From Arenibacter sp. P308M17 (lineage in GTDB: Bacteria > Bacteroidota > Bacteroidia > Flavobacteriales > Flavobacteriaceae): a DNA stretch of 64,000 nt. A program made the position numbers and the translations under genes. Under the pieces are notes generated by a model. The model was given only the letters and a program-made list of their open reading frames with translations. It did not search any database and had not been told where the DNA came from. How positions within the stretch are numbered: position 1 is the stretch's first letter; every line of letters begins with the position of its first letter. Positions 35,420 to 44,732 of this stretch are shown one piece after another. The DNA lies in contig NZ_QVON01000002.1 of assembly GCF_003426735.1 (NCBI RefSeq), positions 806,001 through 870,000 on the forward strand, written 5' to 3'.

Positions 35420-35530
35420 AGTATTGAGATACTAGAATTGAGATGCTAGATACTAGATTCTAGATATTTAGATGCTAGATGTTTACAACTTCAACTTTAT
35501 AACTTTAAACCTTCCAACTTTCAACTTTAA
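35420..35530. repeat. Low-complexity imperfect repeat tract
   Basis: Variants of AGATACTAGATTCTAGAT and AGATGCTAGAT alternate, then AACTTCAACTTTATAACTTT-like units follow. The tract fills the gap between the convergent AraC and Lrp genes. It has no coding potential. Confidence 0.6.
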
Positions 35531-35556
35531 GTCCACTACTATCGGAAAAACCTGAA

Positions 35557-36015
35557 TTACTCAAAACATATGTGCCTGTTCATGTTCTCTTCAACGGACA
35601 TAAAGGATTCTACTCCTTTTATCCCATCAATGGTCAAAATGGTATCCTGATATACCTTACGGTAATGCATACTATCCCTAGCGTGCATTTTAATAAAAAT
35701 ATCATACTTACCGGTACTGTGGTGAATTTTGACAACCTCGGGCACCTTCTCCAAGGCCAATATAACTTGCTTGTACATAAAACTTTCACGCAGATAAACC
35801 CCTAAAAAAATGGTCATTTTCCATCCAATCTTACTATAGTCCAGGTTTAGGGTAGCACCCTTTATCAATCCCAAATTGATCATTTTCTTGGTCCTTGCAT
35901 GAACCGTGCCTGGCGAAATACCCGCTTTCTTCGCTACCTCGGTATAGGGCATCTGTGCATTGTCTGCCAATAAACTTAAAATTTTGAAATCCATTTCATC
36001 TATTCTATCTTTCAT
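35557..36015 (-). CDS. Lrp/AsnC-family transcriptional regulator
   Basis: From the ATG at 36015 the protein has 152 residues. The N-terminal helix-turn-helix is MPYTEVAKKAGISPGTVHARTKKM (about 22-45). The C-terminal ligand-binding RAM domain includes YDIFIKMHARDSMHYRKV. These proteins sense amino acids and act as octamers or dimers. The long frame to 36069 adds residues not seen in the family. No clear target is visible; the 894-base spacer upstream may hold its own operator. Confidence 0.92.
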   Translation of the reverse strand: MKDRIDEMDFKILSLLADNAQMPYTEVAKKAGISPGTVHARTKKMINLGLIKGATLNLDYSKIGWKMTIFLGVYLRESFMYKQVILALEKVPEVVKIHHSTGKYDIFIKMHARDSMHYRKVYQDTILTIDGIKGVESFMSVEENMNRHICFE

Positions 36016-36474
36016 ATTGTTCAATTTTAGATCACCTAGATCATTAAATGGCTGTTGCCCATATTGCATCAGTTACAAAAAGATGAGTTTTATTCTGATA
36101 ATTATACGTTTCAGTAAATTTAATTCATCGTTTAACGAAAAACACTAATTATATGATAATAAAAAGATGTAATAATAATTTTATATCATTTTTCAGAAGT
36201 AAGATTTTTCATATTATTAAAAATTGCTTTTCATTTCCAACGTTGGCTTGGAAGACCCTTAGAAAGCAATCGGCAAAAAACTGACAAATCATTAATAAAA
36301 AGTGATCAAAATTATCAATATTCCCTCCGAAACTTATTTCAGCCGCCAATTATTGGGCTATATAAAATCAACCTTTTTTTTGACATCCGGGGTTTTGGAA
36401 CTGAATGTAATTCCTTGGCGATAACTGGATGATATGTCGGCAAAAAGCAGTAAGGAGTAAGCAGTAAGCAATTG

Positions 36475-36499
36475 GCAAAAAAACGGATTTCACTGCCCA
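36475..36499. repeat. 25-base exact repeat, copy D1
   Basis: The block from GCAAAAAAACGG to CACTGCCCA is identical at 63523-63547. Both copies are preceded by GCAGTAA-type units and lie in spacers. Confidence 0.8.
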
Positions 36500-36655
36500 A
36501 ATAATAAACAATAAAGGAACAATGGTTTCCCAATGTTCCTTTTTCAACTCAATCAACTAACAAACTCAAATTTTTATTGTTTATAAGAGGTATTACAGTA
36601 CATGACAAAATTCCTTTTAGAAAGATTTTCCTCAGTTTTTGATCCCGACCCTAAA

Positions 36656-36760
36656 GCCCGCCTGTCCGCCCGTTCCGGTACGGACGGGAACGAAGTAATC
36701 TGGCAGGGGAGAAATCAAGAAAAATCAGGCTCCCTTTAGTCCCGATAGCTCTATCGGGAG
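36656..36760. repeat. CCCGCC-type intergenic repeat, copy C4
   Basis: CCCGCCTGTCCGCCCGTTCC is followed by its complement-like arm TACGGACGGGAACG. The hairpin CCCGATAG-ct-CTATCGGG lies at 36741-36758. It has the same order as copy C3, but the inner hairpin sequence differs in its loop. Confidence 0.7.
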
Positions 36761-36909
36761 AGGTAAAACTGATTTTCCAAGTAACTTTATTCAGACCATT
36801 TTTGTCATTTACTTAAAAGAGGTATAAAAAATACCGCTGCAATTTTTCTTGAAAATTAAATGGAGTGTCCATAGCTAACCACTATAATCCCAGCTGTGCC
36901 GGCAGAAAA

Positions 36910-38214
36910 TCATTTATAACTTTTCAATACCTCTTGAAATTGTTCCAATGTTGTTTTGGACTCCCCGGAAAGGTGGGATATTTTGAGTGGATCTATCTCT
37001 AAAATATCCTGTTCCAAATTATAGAACTCCCCATTTCCATATAACTTCCACTTTTTATTCTGGACGTATCTCCTTGCTTTAAATTTACCCCAATTGGGGT
37101 CATAATGGCAAAAGATCCAATCGCGGGTTTCAGAATTATTACCCAATAATTGTGGAAAAAAGCTAATTCCGTCCAAGAACATGGCTTCCTTTTTTTCTAA
37201 GCGGGAACAGTCCAATAAGGTAGGTAGGAAATCTGTGAAATCAATTAAATTGTCGTTTACACTTTTAGGAGCTATTTTTCCCTTCCAATTGGCTATCAAG
37301 GGAACGTGGGTACCGGCATCGGTCGTCTGGCCTTTGTTTCCTTTTACTAAGGAGCCATTGACCATGGAGCTTACTTTAATGTCCGTACCATTATCGCCAA
37401 CAAAAAGAATGAGTGTATTTTCACGAATCCCAAGTTCATCCGTTTTTTTAACAATGCTTCCTACTATCATATCCATATAAGTGACCATTTCCCCAAAATA
37501 AGCAGGGTCGTTCACTTTTGAACTGGAATCGAAGTCCGAAAAACCTTTGTTTAAGGGAGTGGGCACAAACGGGTCATGGGTAAGGGCCATAGGGTAGTAA
37601 ACAAAAAAGGGGGAATCTTTATTGTCTTCCATAAAGGAAACAATTTTTTGTAGAAAAATATCAGGACCATATTTACCGGGATAGGTTTGTGTACCCCCAT
37701 TTTTGGTACTTAACTTTGGATCTTTGTAACGCGATCCCAATTGATCTATTTGCCAAAGGCAATAATCATCAAACCCAGCTTTTTCTGGAGTGGTTCCAAT
37801 CTTGTTCCCTGCTAATTGCTGTTGATTCGGATTCCCCAGCAGCTGCCATTTTCCGGCAATGTACGTGCTATAACCTGCTTCCTTCATATAATGTCCAAAT
37901 GTTTTCTCCTTTGGATCCAGCAGTCCGAAGCCGATATAATTTCTATTGTTATACTTTCCGGTCATTAACTGTACACGGGACGGAGTACAGAGCGGCATGG
38001 AATAACAATGGTCAAACCGCATACCCTCCTCGGCAAGCCGGTCTAGATTCGGGGTCCGGTAGCTTGTACCTCCATAAGTTCCCAAAGCCTCATAACCCAG
38101 GTCATCGGCCATAATGAGGATGATGTTGGGTTTATTTTGGGACATGGCCTCCATACCGCCCATCAGTGTTATGGATAGCATCATAAAATACGTCCTCATC
38201 AATTTCTTCCTCAT
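36910..38214 (-). CDS. Secreted sulfatase (S1 family)
   Basis: The 434-residue protein has a signal peptide ending near MSQ, the metal-binding MADDLG (35-40) and the sulfatase signature CTPSR, with Cys76 as the residue converted to formylglycine. HDPF and VGDNGT fit the remaining metal and substrate sites. It removes sulfate esters from a polysaccharide or other sulfated compound in the periplasm; an anaerobic-type maturase or FGE elsewhere in the genome is needed. It lies 7 bases behind the second sulfatase and is co-transcribed with it. Confidence 0.92.
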   Translation of the reverse strand: MRKKLMRTYFMMLSITLMGGMEAMSQNKPNIILIMADDLGYEALGTYGGTSYRTPNLDRLAEEGMRFDHCYSMPLCTPSRVQLMTGKYNNRNYIGFGLLDPKEKTFGHYMKEAGYSTYIAGKWQLLGNPNQQQLAGNKIGTTPEKAGFDDYCLWQIDQLGSRYKDPKLSTKNGGTQTYPGKYGPDIFLQKIVSFMEDNKDSPFFVYYPMALTHDPFVPTPLNKGFSDFDSSSKVNDPAYFGEMVTYMDMIVGSIVKKTDELGIRENTLILFVGDNGTDIKVSSMVNGSLVKGNKGQTTDAGTHVPLIANWKGKIAPKSVNDNLIDFTDFLPTLLDCSRLEKKEAMFLDGISFFPQLLGNNSETRDWIFCHYDPNWGKFKARRYVQNKKWKLYGNGEFYNLEQDILEIDPLKISHLSGESKTTLEQFQEVLKSYK

Positions 38215-38221
38215 AATATGG

Positions 38222-39694
38222 TCAGTTTATTAAATTTCCGGCCTTTCTTACATTTTCACCGATACGTCCGGTAAGTTCATCCCCAAGGTCTTTCCTTGCT
38301 TTTTCGGCCAATTGCTTTAAGTCCTCTACCACCTCCGGATAAAGTACCTTTACATCGTAATCTTCCCCCGGATCCCTTCTAAGGTCGAACAGTGCAATTG
38401 AATCAAATTCAACTTGGGTGGTAGGCCCCGGAAAGCCATCATTCCCTGGTAAATTATTCCTATAGGACCGATGTTTATGTGGAAACACCAATTTCCAATT
38501 ATCCTTCCTAACGGCCTCCAAATTATTGCTGCCGTAATAATAATATAAATGATTCCTTGGATTGGCATTCTTCTCACCTTTGAGCAATGGCAAAATATTG
38601 ACCCCATCTATTTTGTGGCCGGGCAAATCCCCCCCTGTAATGGCACTGATCGTTGGCAGGATATCTATTGTGGATGCTATATTGTTGCAAATGGTTCCTT
38701 CCAGAACCACATTGGGCCACCTCACTATACAAGGTTCCCGTTGTCCTCCTTCCCAACTGGTTCCCTTGCCCTCGCGCAATCCACCACTGGAGCCGGCATG
38801 ATTTCCATAGTTCAGCCATGGTCCATTGTCACTTGTAAATATGACCAATGTATTTTCATCCAATCCGTTATCCTTGAGGGCTTTTAAAATTTGGCCTACG
38901 GACCAATCCAATTCCATCATAAGATCGCCATAAAGCCCAATTTCGCTTTTTCCTTTAAATTTATCCGATACCGCAATGGGCACATGCGGCATGGAATGGG
39001 GAACATAGAGAAAGAATGGCTTTTCTTTATTTCTGCCTATAAAATCGACCGCCTTTTCCGTATATATCGTAGTAAGCTCGGCTTGGTCTTCCAGTGTCCG
39101 TATTTCCCTGACCATATCATTACCTTCCATAAATGGTAAAGGTGGAAATGCCTTTTTCCTCCAATTTGAGGTATCGGCAATGGCTTTACCGTCATAATCT
39201 ACCGGCCACATATCATTGGAATAGGGTAAACCGGTGAATTCGTCAAATCCATGCTGTAGGGGTAAAAAAGCTTTGGCGTCGCCCAAATGCCATTTTCCAA
39301 ATATGGCGGTGGCATAGCCTTTGTCCTTAAGCATTTCCGCTATGGTAATTTCATTGGGATTGAGGCCTTTTTTGGCATTGGGAAATAAAGCGCCGCTAAT
39401 TCCTATCCTATTGGGATAACAACCGGTCAATATTCCCGCTCTGGAAGCACTGCAAACTGCCTGGGCCGCATAAAAGTTTGTAAACCTCATTCCTTCCTTT
39501 GCCATCCTATCCAAAGAAGGAGTGTTATAATCGGTAGCACCATAGGATCCTATATCCCCATAACCCAGGTCGTCCATGAAGATAAGAACAATATTGGGGG
39601 AATTGGCTGTAGTATTCTTTGGACCGGTATCATTGCCACAACCAAACATGGAGATCAATACCGGAACAAGCAAGTGTTTTATTTTCAGGCTCAT
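38222..39694 (-). CDS. Sulfatase lipoprotein (S1 family)
   Basis: From the ATG at 39694 the protein has 490 residues. The signal peptide ends in the lipobox MFGC (Cys19). The metal site is FMDDLGYGD and the sulfatase signature is CSASR with Cys81 (a serine at the third position instead of Pro, as in the CxAxR variant). KWHLG and TSDNGPW complete the site. As first gene of the operon it is probably driven from TATATTTA at 39719-39726. A marine-polysaccharide substrate is likely but cannot be read. A destroyed SusD/sigma locus lies just upstream. Confidence 0.92.
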   Translation of the reverse strand: MSLKIKHLLVPVLISMFGCGNDTGPKNTTANSPNIVLIFMDDLGYGDIGSYGATDYNTPSLDRMAKEGMRFTNFYAAQAVCSASRAGILTGCYPNRIGISGALFPNAKKGLNPNEITIAEMLKDKGYATAIFGKWHLGDAKAFLPLQHGFDEFTGLPYSNDMWPVDYDGKAIADTSNWRKKAFPPLPFMEGNDMVREIRTLEDQAELTTIYTEKAVDFIGRNKEKPFFLYVPHSMPHVPIAVSDKFKGKSEIGLYGDLMMELDWSVGQILKALKDNGLDENTLVIFTSDNGPWLNYGNHAGSSGGLREGKGTSWEGGQREPCIVRWPNVVLEGTICNNIASTIDILPTISAITGGDLPGHKIDGVNILPLLKGEKNANPRNHLYYYYGSNNLEAVRKDNWKLVFPHKHRSYRNNLPGNDGFPGPTTQVEFDSIALFDLRRDPGEDYDVKVLYPEVVEDLKQLAEKARKDLGDELTGRIGENVRKAGNLIN

Positions 39695-39718
39695 CAATAT
39701 TATGTTTAATTATTTTCT

Positions 39719-39726
39719 TAAATATA
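39719..39726 (-). promoter_or_regulatory. -10-like element of the sulfatase operon
   Basis: TATATTTA on the minus strand, 24 bases before the ATG at 39694, differs from TAnnTTTG in the last base. Confidence 0.35.
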
Positions 39727-39855
39727 ATGACAAAATTCGATCCAACTTTTTTCCGATAAATCCGTATGGAACGAATTTTGCCATGTACTGATGTTCATGT
39801 TCAGTCAATCCTAAACCTACGGGAAATTTAAACTTTGACTGGACACTAGCACCTT

Positions 39856-39963
39856 TTACCAATTGGGGTTTTGTTCCAGGTTGGGGTTCAAAATAAGCTC
39901 ATCCTGAGGAATTGGGGACAAATAGTCCTGGTCTTCCCTAAAGCCATAGGACGGCAATAAATG
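39856..39963 (-). pseudogene. C-terminal remnant of a SusD/RagB outer-membrane protein gene
   Basis: On the minus strand the frame ending with the TAA at 39856-39858 encodes YGFREDQDYLSPIP, then QDELILNPNLEQNPNW and a stop. This is the unmistakable C-terminus of SusD-family glycan-binding lipoproteins. All of the protein before about 36 residues from the end is missing. The break is near 39963, where the sigma-factor remnant starts on the other strand. Confidence 0.85.
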
Positions 39964-40172
39964 ACCTGCCCCCCAAATGCCGACAAATCTTCATCTTAAG
40001 TAAAAAGGAGGGGCTGGACAATATTGAAATTGCCGAGTATTTGGAAGTATCCCGTAAAACCGTTGAGAACCAAATAACCAAAGCCTTTGCAATACTAAGA
40101 AAGAAATTGGGCGAAAAATACGAAACCATTCTAATGTTTGTTTTTGGTATCCATACCAAAAAGTTGATTTAG
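39963..40172 (+). pseudogene. C-terminal remnant of an ECF sigma factor (FecI/RpoE-like) gene
   Basis: From 39963 the plus strand reads DLPPKCRQIFILSKKEGLDN and then IEIAEYLEVSRKTVENQITKA, that is, region 4 of a Bacteroidota ECF sigma factor, to the TAG at 40170-40172. Region 2 and the start are missing. It meets the SusD stump head to head at 39960-39966, so an inversion or a deletion after inversion joined the two. Confidence 0.85.
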
Positions 40173-40259
40173 TGCAGGTTAAGGACAATAACCAAAGGTT
40201 GGCAACAATTCATGTTTTATTAACATAATTTTTTGGTGTATTTTAGTAAGTTTGTTCCT

Positions 40260-40568
40260 GTGAAAAATGGTCCTCTAAAAAATAGCATCACTTATTTCTT
40301 CCTGTTCCTTCTCATTTCGATGAAGTTGGCAGGACTTCATGTGCTGCCCCATACGGATGACAAGGACCATGCTATTCATTGTAGTATTTGTGACCAAGCC
40401 ATTTCGAACAACCTGACTCCGGCACTTGCCCCTGAAGAACAGGATTTCACTATTGCAAATACGGAACCGATTTTTCGGACCGGGATAATTGAAAACTATC
40501 ATTTCATTGTCTCGAATACTATTGCCACAGACCAGCTCTTTTCCCGGCCCCCTCCTTCCCTATTATAA
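40260..40568 (+). CDS. Small membrane-anchored protein with a CxxC motif, upstream of a TonB receptor
   Basis: The start is probably GTG at 40260 (102 residues); a longer frame would use TTG at 40233. One hydrophobic segment (about 9-26) precedes HTDDKDHAIHCSICDQAI, a His/Cys cluster that could hold a metal ion. The rest is polar, ending in PPPSLL. Such small proteins are often found before metal-related TonB receptors in Flavobacteriia. No function is known. Confidence 0.6.
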   Translation: MKNGPLKNSITYFFLFLLISMKLAGLHVLPHTDDKDHAIHCSICDQAISNNLTPALAPEEQDFTIANTEPIFRTGIIENYHFIVSNTIATDQLFSRPPPSLL

Positions 40569-40644
40569 GTTTTCCTATACATTTAACTGATTAAGTGATT
40601 AAGAGTACGATTCGTTGAATCGTTACATCGCCATTATACGGAAT

Positions 40645-40809
40645 TTAAATCCCGGGTAAATGATGATGGTTATGGTATAAGGACGGCCACTGCCGTTCTC
40701 CAATTGACTTGATATAAGCAGTTGGTTTTCGGACTAAAGGCGCCGGATTACCATCAATTTCAAGCTCTTCCAATGTATAGGTTTGTGATGGTCCTTTCAC
40801 AAGTGTCAT
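40645..40809 (-). CDS. Possible 54-residue ORF or gene remnant
   Basis: The frame from the ATG at 40809 to the stop at 40645 encodes 54 residues, among them YTLEELEIDGNPAPLV, then RKPTAYIKSIGERQW and HNHHHLP. The composition is protein-like and the His cluster fits the metal theme of the neighbours. The start lies inside repeat B1, there is no promoter, and I recognise no family. It may be the truncated end of a lost gene. Confidence 0.25.
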   Translation of the reverse strand: MTLVKGPSQTYTLEELEIDGNPAPLVRKPTAYIKSIGERQWPSLYHNHHHLPGI

Positions 40810-40912
40810 GTCAATGCTATTGTGTCGTTTAAGTCGTCGTTATTTTTTATCTGGCCAAGGCAAAAAAACGTTGCATATCCGTAGCTACGGAACTGTTTTT
40901 TAACGAAGGCCG
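40802..40912. repeat. Structured interspersed repeat, copy B1
   Basis: The first 75 bases (to 40876) are nearly identical to 54329-54403, including TTATTTTTTATCTGGCCAAG. A perfect self-complementary stem TCCGTAG-CTACGGA follows, enclosed by an outer AAAAAAAC / GTTTTTT pairing. Confidence 0.75.
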
Positions 40913-41000
40913 GGGGAAAAAGAACAAGACTTGGAATGGCTAAAGTAGGATTGACAGGACACTAACTAGGTCAATTGTTCAAATCTTATAGTTTCCCATT

Positions 41001-43370
41001 ATGTTTTATAAAATACTGGGTGCATGGCTATATTTTAGCCTATGCTCCCTTGCCGTTGCACAGGAATCCTTTGAAGTAAAAGGGTCTGTAATAAATGCAG
41101 GCACCTTAGAACCCATTGAAGGCGTCAATATCATAGGCAAAGGCCTATTTGCAATTTCGTCGGCCAACGGAGAATTTACCATAAGAAATGTGGCTGAAGG
41201 TATCCACTCTTTTACCATATCCCACCTAGGCCACTCCTCCAAAACAGTTACCGTCAAGGTGGGACCGGAAATGGAGGAGGTGAAGGTTTTACTAGTGGAG
41301 TCTGCTACCAATCTTGAAGAAGTGGCGGTATACGGCAAAACTACAAGTAGAAAAGCCCAAGAACTTCCAACGGCATCACATCAGGTCTACAAAGATTTTT
41401 TAGAGGAAAATAGGGAAAACAGCCTTATGCAGACGCTGAAAAAAATCCCAGGAGTAAGCACGATCACCATTGGGTCCGGGCAGTCCAAACCTATAATTCG
41501 GGGATTGGGCTTCAATAGGGTTGCCGTAGTTCAAAACGGAATAAAGCATGAGGCGCAGCAATGGGGCAGCGACCATGGACTCGAAATAGATCAGTATGGC
41601 ATAGAAAATATGCAGATCATAAAGGGACCGGCCTCCTTGCTGTACGGCTCGGATGCTATCGCCGGAGTAGTCGATATACAGCCTTCCGCCATTCCCAAGC
41701 CAAATTCATTTGTTGGAGATCTCAACCTTTTGGGCGAAAGTAACAATAATTTATTGGGCCTATCCACAGGAATAGTCTCCAGAAAGGACAAGTGGTTCTA
41801 TAGGGCGCGTTTAACCTTTAGGGATTATGGCGATTACAAAGTTCCGACAGACAGGATCAATTATGAGAACTATATTTTTGAATTGCACCATAACCATTTA
41901 AGGAACACGGCCGGGGAGGAAGCCAACGCCGCTTTTAGTGTTGGATATGTTGCAGATCATATAAAATCGGAGACCTTTTTTAGCAATGTGTACGCCAAGA
42001 ACGGTTTTTTTGCCAATGCCCACGGTCTGGAGGTTAGAAATTCAAACATAGATTATGACAGATCCTCCAGGGATATAGATCTCCCCCATCATGTAGTAAA
42101 CCATTTTAAGGTGACCAATACTACTACGATAGCCAAAGGCAAGCACAGTTTACAGTTCGATATCGGGTTTCAGAACAACTATAGGGAAGAACATTCCGAA
42201 CCCGTTCCCCATGGGCATATGCCCAAGCCGGAGGAGAGCAAGGAAAGGCAATTTAATAAAAACACCTACTCCATCAATATCAGGGATGCCTTCAATCCGG
42301 ACCAAAGGAACGATATCGTAATCGGAATGAATGCGGAACTACAACAAAACACCATTGGAGGGTGGGGATTTTTGATTCCCGGATACCATCGGTTTACCCT
42401 CGGGATTTTTGCTTACGATCAAATAGAACTGAATCCAAACCTACATCTTCAGGCCGGGGTACGGTACGATTATGGCCTTTTGGATACAAAGAGCCATTAT
42501 GATTGGTTCCGAACTCCAGTAGATAACCCCGACGGTACCACCTCACAGGTATTTTTACAGCGGGCTCAGGATAAAACCCTTGCTTTTGGCAATTTTAGTG
42601 CCTCCACGGGCCTAAGCTTTATTCAAAACAATACCACTTTTAAAATAAATTTGGGAAAGAGCTTTAGAATGCCCTTGGCCAATGAACTGGCTTCGGATGG
42701 TGTTAATTACCATATGTATCGATTTGAAAGGGGGAACCTTGATCTGGATGCCGAAGAATCCTATCAAATGGATATCGATATCGACCATACCACCGAGCGT
42801 TTTAGCATAGGAATAAGTCCATTTATCAACCTCTTTGACAATTTCATTTATCTGAACCCTACCTCCAATTATTATGAGGCCCTTCAAATTTACGAGTACA
42901 CCCAAAGTAAGGTGTTCCGGACCGGTGGGGAGATTAGGGCAAGTACGCGCTTATTTAAAAATTTGCAGTTGGATGCCTCTGGAGAATTTGTGTATTCAAG
43001 GCAGACCAGTGGTGCCAAAAAGGGGTTCACTTTACCTTTTTCCCCTCCCTTATCCGGTTTCTTCTCTGCCCGGTACCAGTTTAATAAGCTTTTGTTTTTT
43101 GATGCTCCGCAGCTCATTGCGGATTACCGGATTACTGCGGCGCAGAAGGAGATTGTTCCCCCGGAGGAAAAAACCGAAGGTTACCGTGTTATGCACCTTT
43201 CATTTATGGGCAAAATACCCATGTTCAAAGAGAATATCCCCGTTGGCATACGGTTAAAAATCAACAATGTGTTTAACACCGAATATTTTGACCATACCAG
43301 TTTTTACAGACTTATCGATGTGCCCGAAGCGGGCAGGAACATCTCATTGTCCATAACCGTACCCTTTTAA
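41001..43370 (+). CDS. TonB-dependent outer-membrane receptor, ZnuD-like
   Basis: The 789-residue protein has a signal peptide (cut after VAQ), a carboxypeptidase-like regulatory domain (about 23-110), a plug domain with KKIPGVSTITIGSGQSKPIIRGLG and GPASLLYGSDAIAG, and a beta-barrel ending in the usual aromatic C-terminus (ITVPF). Residues 385-415 hold a His/Glu loop with PVPHGHMPKPEES, as in zinc receptors such as ZnuD. It imports a metal or metal complex using TonB energy. The DUF4625 genes follow at once and probably share its transcript. Confidence 0.9.
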   Translation: MFYKILGAWLYFSLCSLAVAQESFEVKGSVINAGTLEPIEGVNIIGKGLFAISSANGEFTIRNVAEGIHSFTISHLGHSSKTVTVKVGPEMEEVKVLLVESATNLEEVAVYGKTTSRKAQELPTASHQVYKDFLEENRENSLMQTLKKIPGVSTITIGSGQSKPIIRGLGFNRVAVVQNGIKHEAQQWGSDHGLEIDQYGIENMQIIKGPASLLYGSDAIAGVVDIQPSAIPKPNSFVGDLNLLGESNNNLLGLSTGIVSRKDKWFYRARLTFRDYGDYKVPTDRINYENYIFELHHNHLRNTAGEEANAAFSVGYVADHIKSETFFSNVYAKNGFFANAHGLEVRNSNIDYDRSSRDIDLPHHVVNHFKVTNTTTIAKGKHSLQFDIGFQNNYREEHSEPVPHGHMPKPEESKERQFNKNTYSINIRDAFNPDQRNDIVIGMNAELQQNTIGGWGFLIPGYHRFTLGIFAYDQIELNPNLHLQAGVRYDYGLLDTKSHYDWFRTPVDNPDGTTSQVFLQRAQDKTLAFGNFSASTGLSFIQNNTTFKINLGKSFRMPLANELASDGVNYHMYRFERGNLDLDAEESYQMDIDIDHTTERFSIGISPFINLFDNFIYLNPTSNYYEALQIYEYTQSKVFRTGGEIRASTRLFKNLQLDASGEFVYSRQTSGAKKGFTLPFSPPLSGFFSARYQFNKLLFFDAPQLIADYRITAAQKEIVPPEEKTEGYRVMHLSFMGKIPMFKENIPVGIRLKINNVFNTEYFDHTSFYRLIDVPEAGRNISLSITVPF

Positions 43371-43419
43371 TAAACAAGAACAATTAATAACTAAATAGTA
43401 ATCCTTTAAATTAAACATT

Positions 43420-44196
43420 ATGAAGACAAATTTTAAATTTTTAGCAATCATTGCCTTTACAGGAGTCATTTTACAATCATGTAGCAATGACGATGATAAT
43501 CTGGCACTCAACGCTCCGGCAATCTCCAATTTTGAATATGGGGAAGGCAGTAGCCATTCAACAGAACGGGTCGCCTACAAGGGATCGGACATCCATTTTG
43601 AGGCTGAAATAAGTGCAGAGGCCGTGGTGAGCAGTATTAGCCTGGACATCCATGCACATGACCTGACCCCCGGAGAAGCTGAGGTAGAATGGGATCATGA
43701 GCAGATCTTTACGGATACAGCTTATTTGGTGATGAATCCCATATTTCATGAGCACATTGATGTACCTTCCAATATTCCCGCGGGAGAATACCACATTACA
43801 TTGACAGTGACGGACGAGCTGGGCAACAGCACTGAAATTGAAGGGCATATCGATATTTTGGACCCTATCGGCTTAAGTGACATTTCCATAGCCTCCTCTG
43901 TTGTTCGTGGAGATGATTTCCATGCCGAATTTATGGTGCATGCGGTACATGGCGTTCACAACATAACCGTAGATATTCATGCCCATGGTATTACACCGGG
44001 AGAGGGAGAAGTGGAATGGCATTTTGAAGAAGTCTTTACAGAAGGGTACCATGACCAAACGGAAGTGGAGTTCCACAAACACATAGATGTGCCGGTCACT
44101 GCCCCTGCCGGAGAGTACCATATGGTATTCACTGTAGAAGATGATGAGGGCAATACCGTAAACCACAGTGCCCATATAGATGTAGCAACAGAATAA
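43420..44196 (+). CDS. Histidine-rich DUF4625 lipoprotein, two repeats
   Basis: The 258-residue protein has a lipobox (LQSC, Cys21) and two DUF4625 units of about 105 residues, each with the sequence LDIHAHDLTPGEAEVEW or VDIHAHGITPGEGEVEW, then a FHEHIDVP or FHKHIDVP step and PAGEYH. The many His and Glu residues suit zinc or copper binding at the outer membrane. It follows the receptor after 49 bases. A role as metal-capturing surface lipoprotein is inferred. Confidence 0.88.
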   Translation: MKTNFKFLAIIAFTGVILQSCSNDDDNLALNAPAISNFEYGEGSSHSTERVAYKGSDIHFEAEISAEAVVSSISLDIHAHDLTPGEAEVEWDHEQIFTDTAYLVMNPIFHEHIDVPSNIPAGEYHITLTVTDELGNSTEIEGHIDILDPIGLSDISIASSVVRGDDFHAEFMVHAVHGVHNITVDIHAHGITPGEGEVEWHFEEVFTEGYHDQTEVEFHKHIDVPVTAPAGEYHMVFTVEDDEGNTVNHSAHIDVATE

Positions 44197-44251
44197 AACA
44201 ATGATACCGCACAGCTTCAGTAAAGGGGTTGTGCGGTTTAAAATTTACAGT

Positions 44252-44731
44252 ATGAAATTAATATCAAAGTATTTTTATCCTCTATTTTTAATCGTACTTA
44301 TTACCGCTTGCTCTAGCGATGCCGGTCTTGATAAAGATGACGAAAAACCTACTATTGGCATAAATCACAACGGTGGATTTCCTCAAGCCTGTGAAATACT
44401 CCAAAAAGGGGAAACCTATACCTTTAAGGCACAGGTAACGGACAATCAGGCGTTGGCCTCATACAGTCTCAATATCCATCATAACTTCGATCATCACACC
44501 CATGACGATCAAGGTGCCCAATGCGATCTGGAAGCTGTAAAGCAGGCCGTGAATCCGATGATCTTTATGGAAAATTATGACATTGCCAATGGGGGCACTA
44601 CTTATGAAATTAACATTGAACTGACCATCCCAAAGGATATCGATAGCGGAAATTACCATTGTTCCTATTCCGTTACCGACGAAACCGGATGGCAAAGCAG
44701 AACATCGGTCGATATCAAAATCGTTGAATAA
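44252..44731 (+). CDS. DUF4625 lipoprotein, single unit
   Basis: From the ATG at 44252 the protein has 159 residues. The signal peptide ends in the lipobox ITAC (Cys20). One DUF4625 unit carries NIHHNFDHHTHDDQG, a strong histidine cluster, and ends with SGNYHCSYSVTDETGW. It is 55 bases behind the two-unit paralogue and forms the third gene of the receptor operon. The repeat A2 begins one base after its stop. Confidence 0.85.
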   Translation: MKLISKYFYPLFLIVLITACSSDAGLDKDDEKPTIGINHNGGFPQACEILQKGETYTFKAQVTDNQALASYSLNIHHNFDHHTHDDQGAQCDLEAVKQAVNPMIFMENYDIANGGTTYEINIELTIPKDIDSGNYHCSYSVTDETGWQSRTSVDIKIVE

Positions 44732-44732
44732 A

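Larger units (their letters stand above)
36016..36909. other. Long AT-rich spacer with two intergenic repeats
   Basis: No gene was found. Bases 36016-36360 are very AT-rich and may hold the Lrp control region. Bases 36420-36500 carry CAGTAAG-type units and a 25-base block repeated at 63523-63547. Bases 36656-36760 carry a CCCGCC-type repeat. The rest lies downstream of the sulfatase operon. Confidence 0.6.

Noticed and set aside
35420-35530. Possible CRISPR-like array
   Set aside because: The units are irregular, overlap one another and have no constant spacer length; this is a low-complexity tract.
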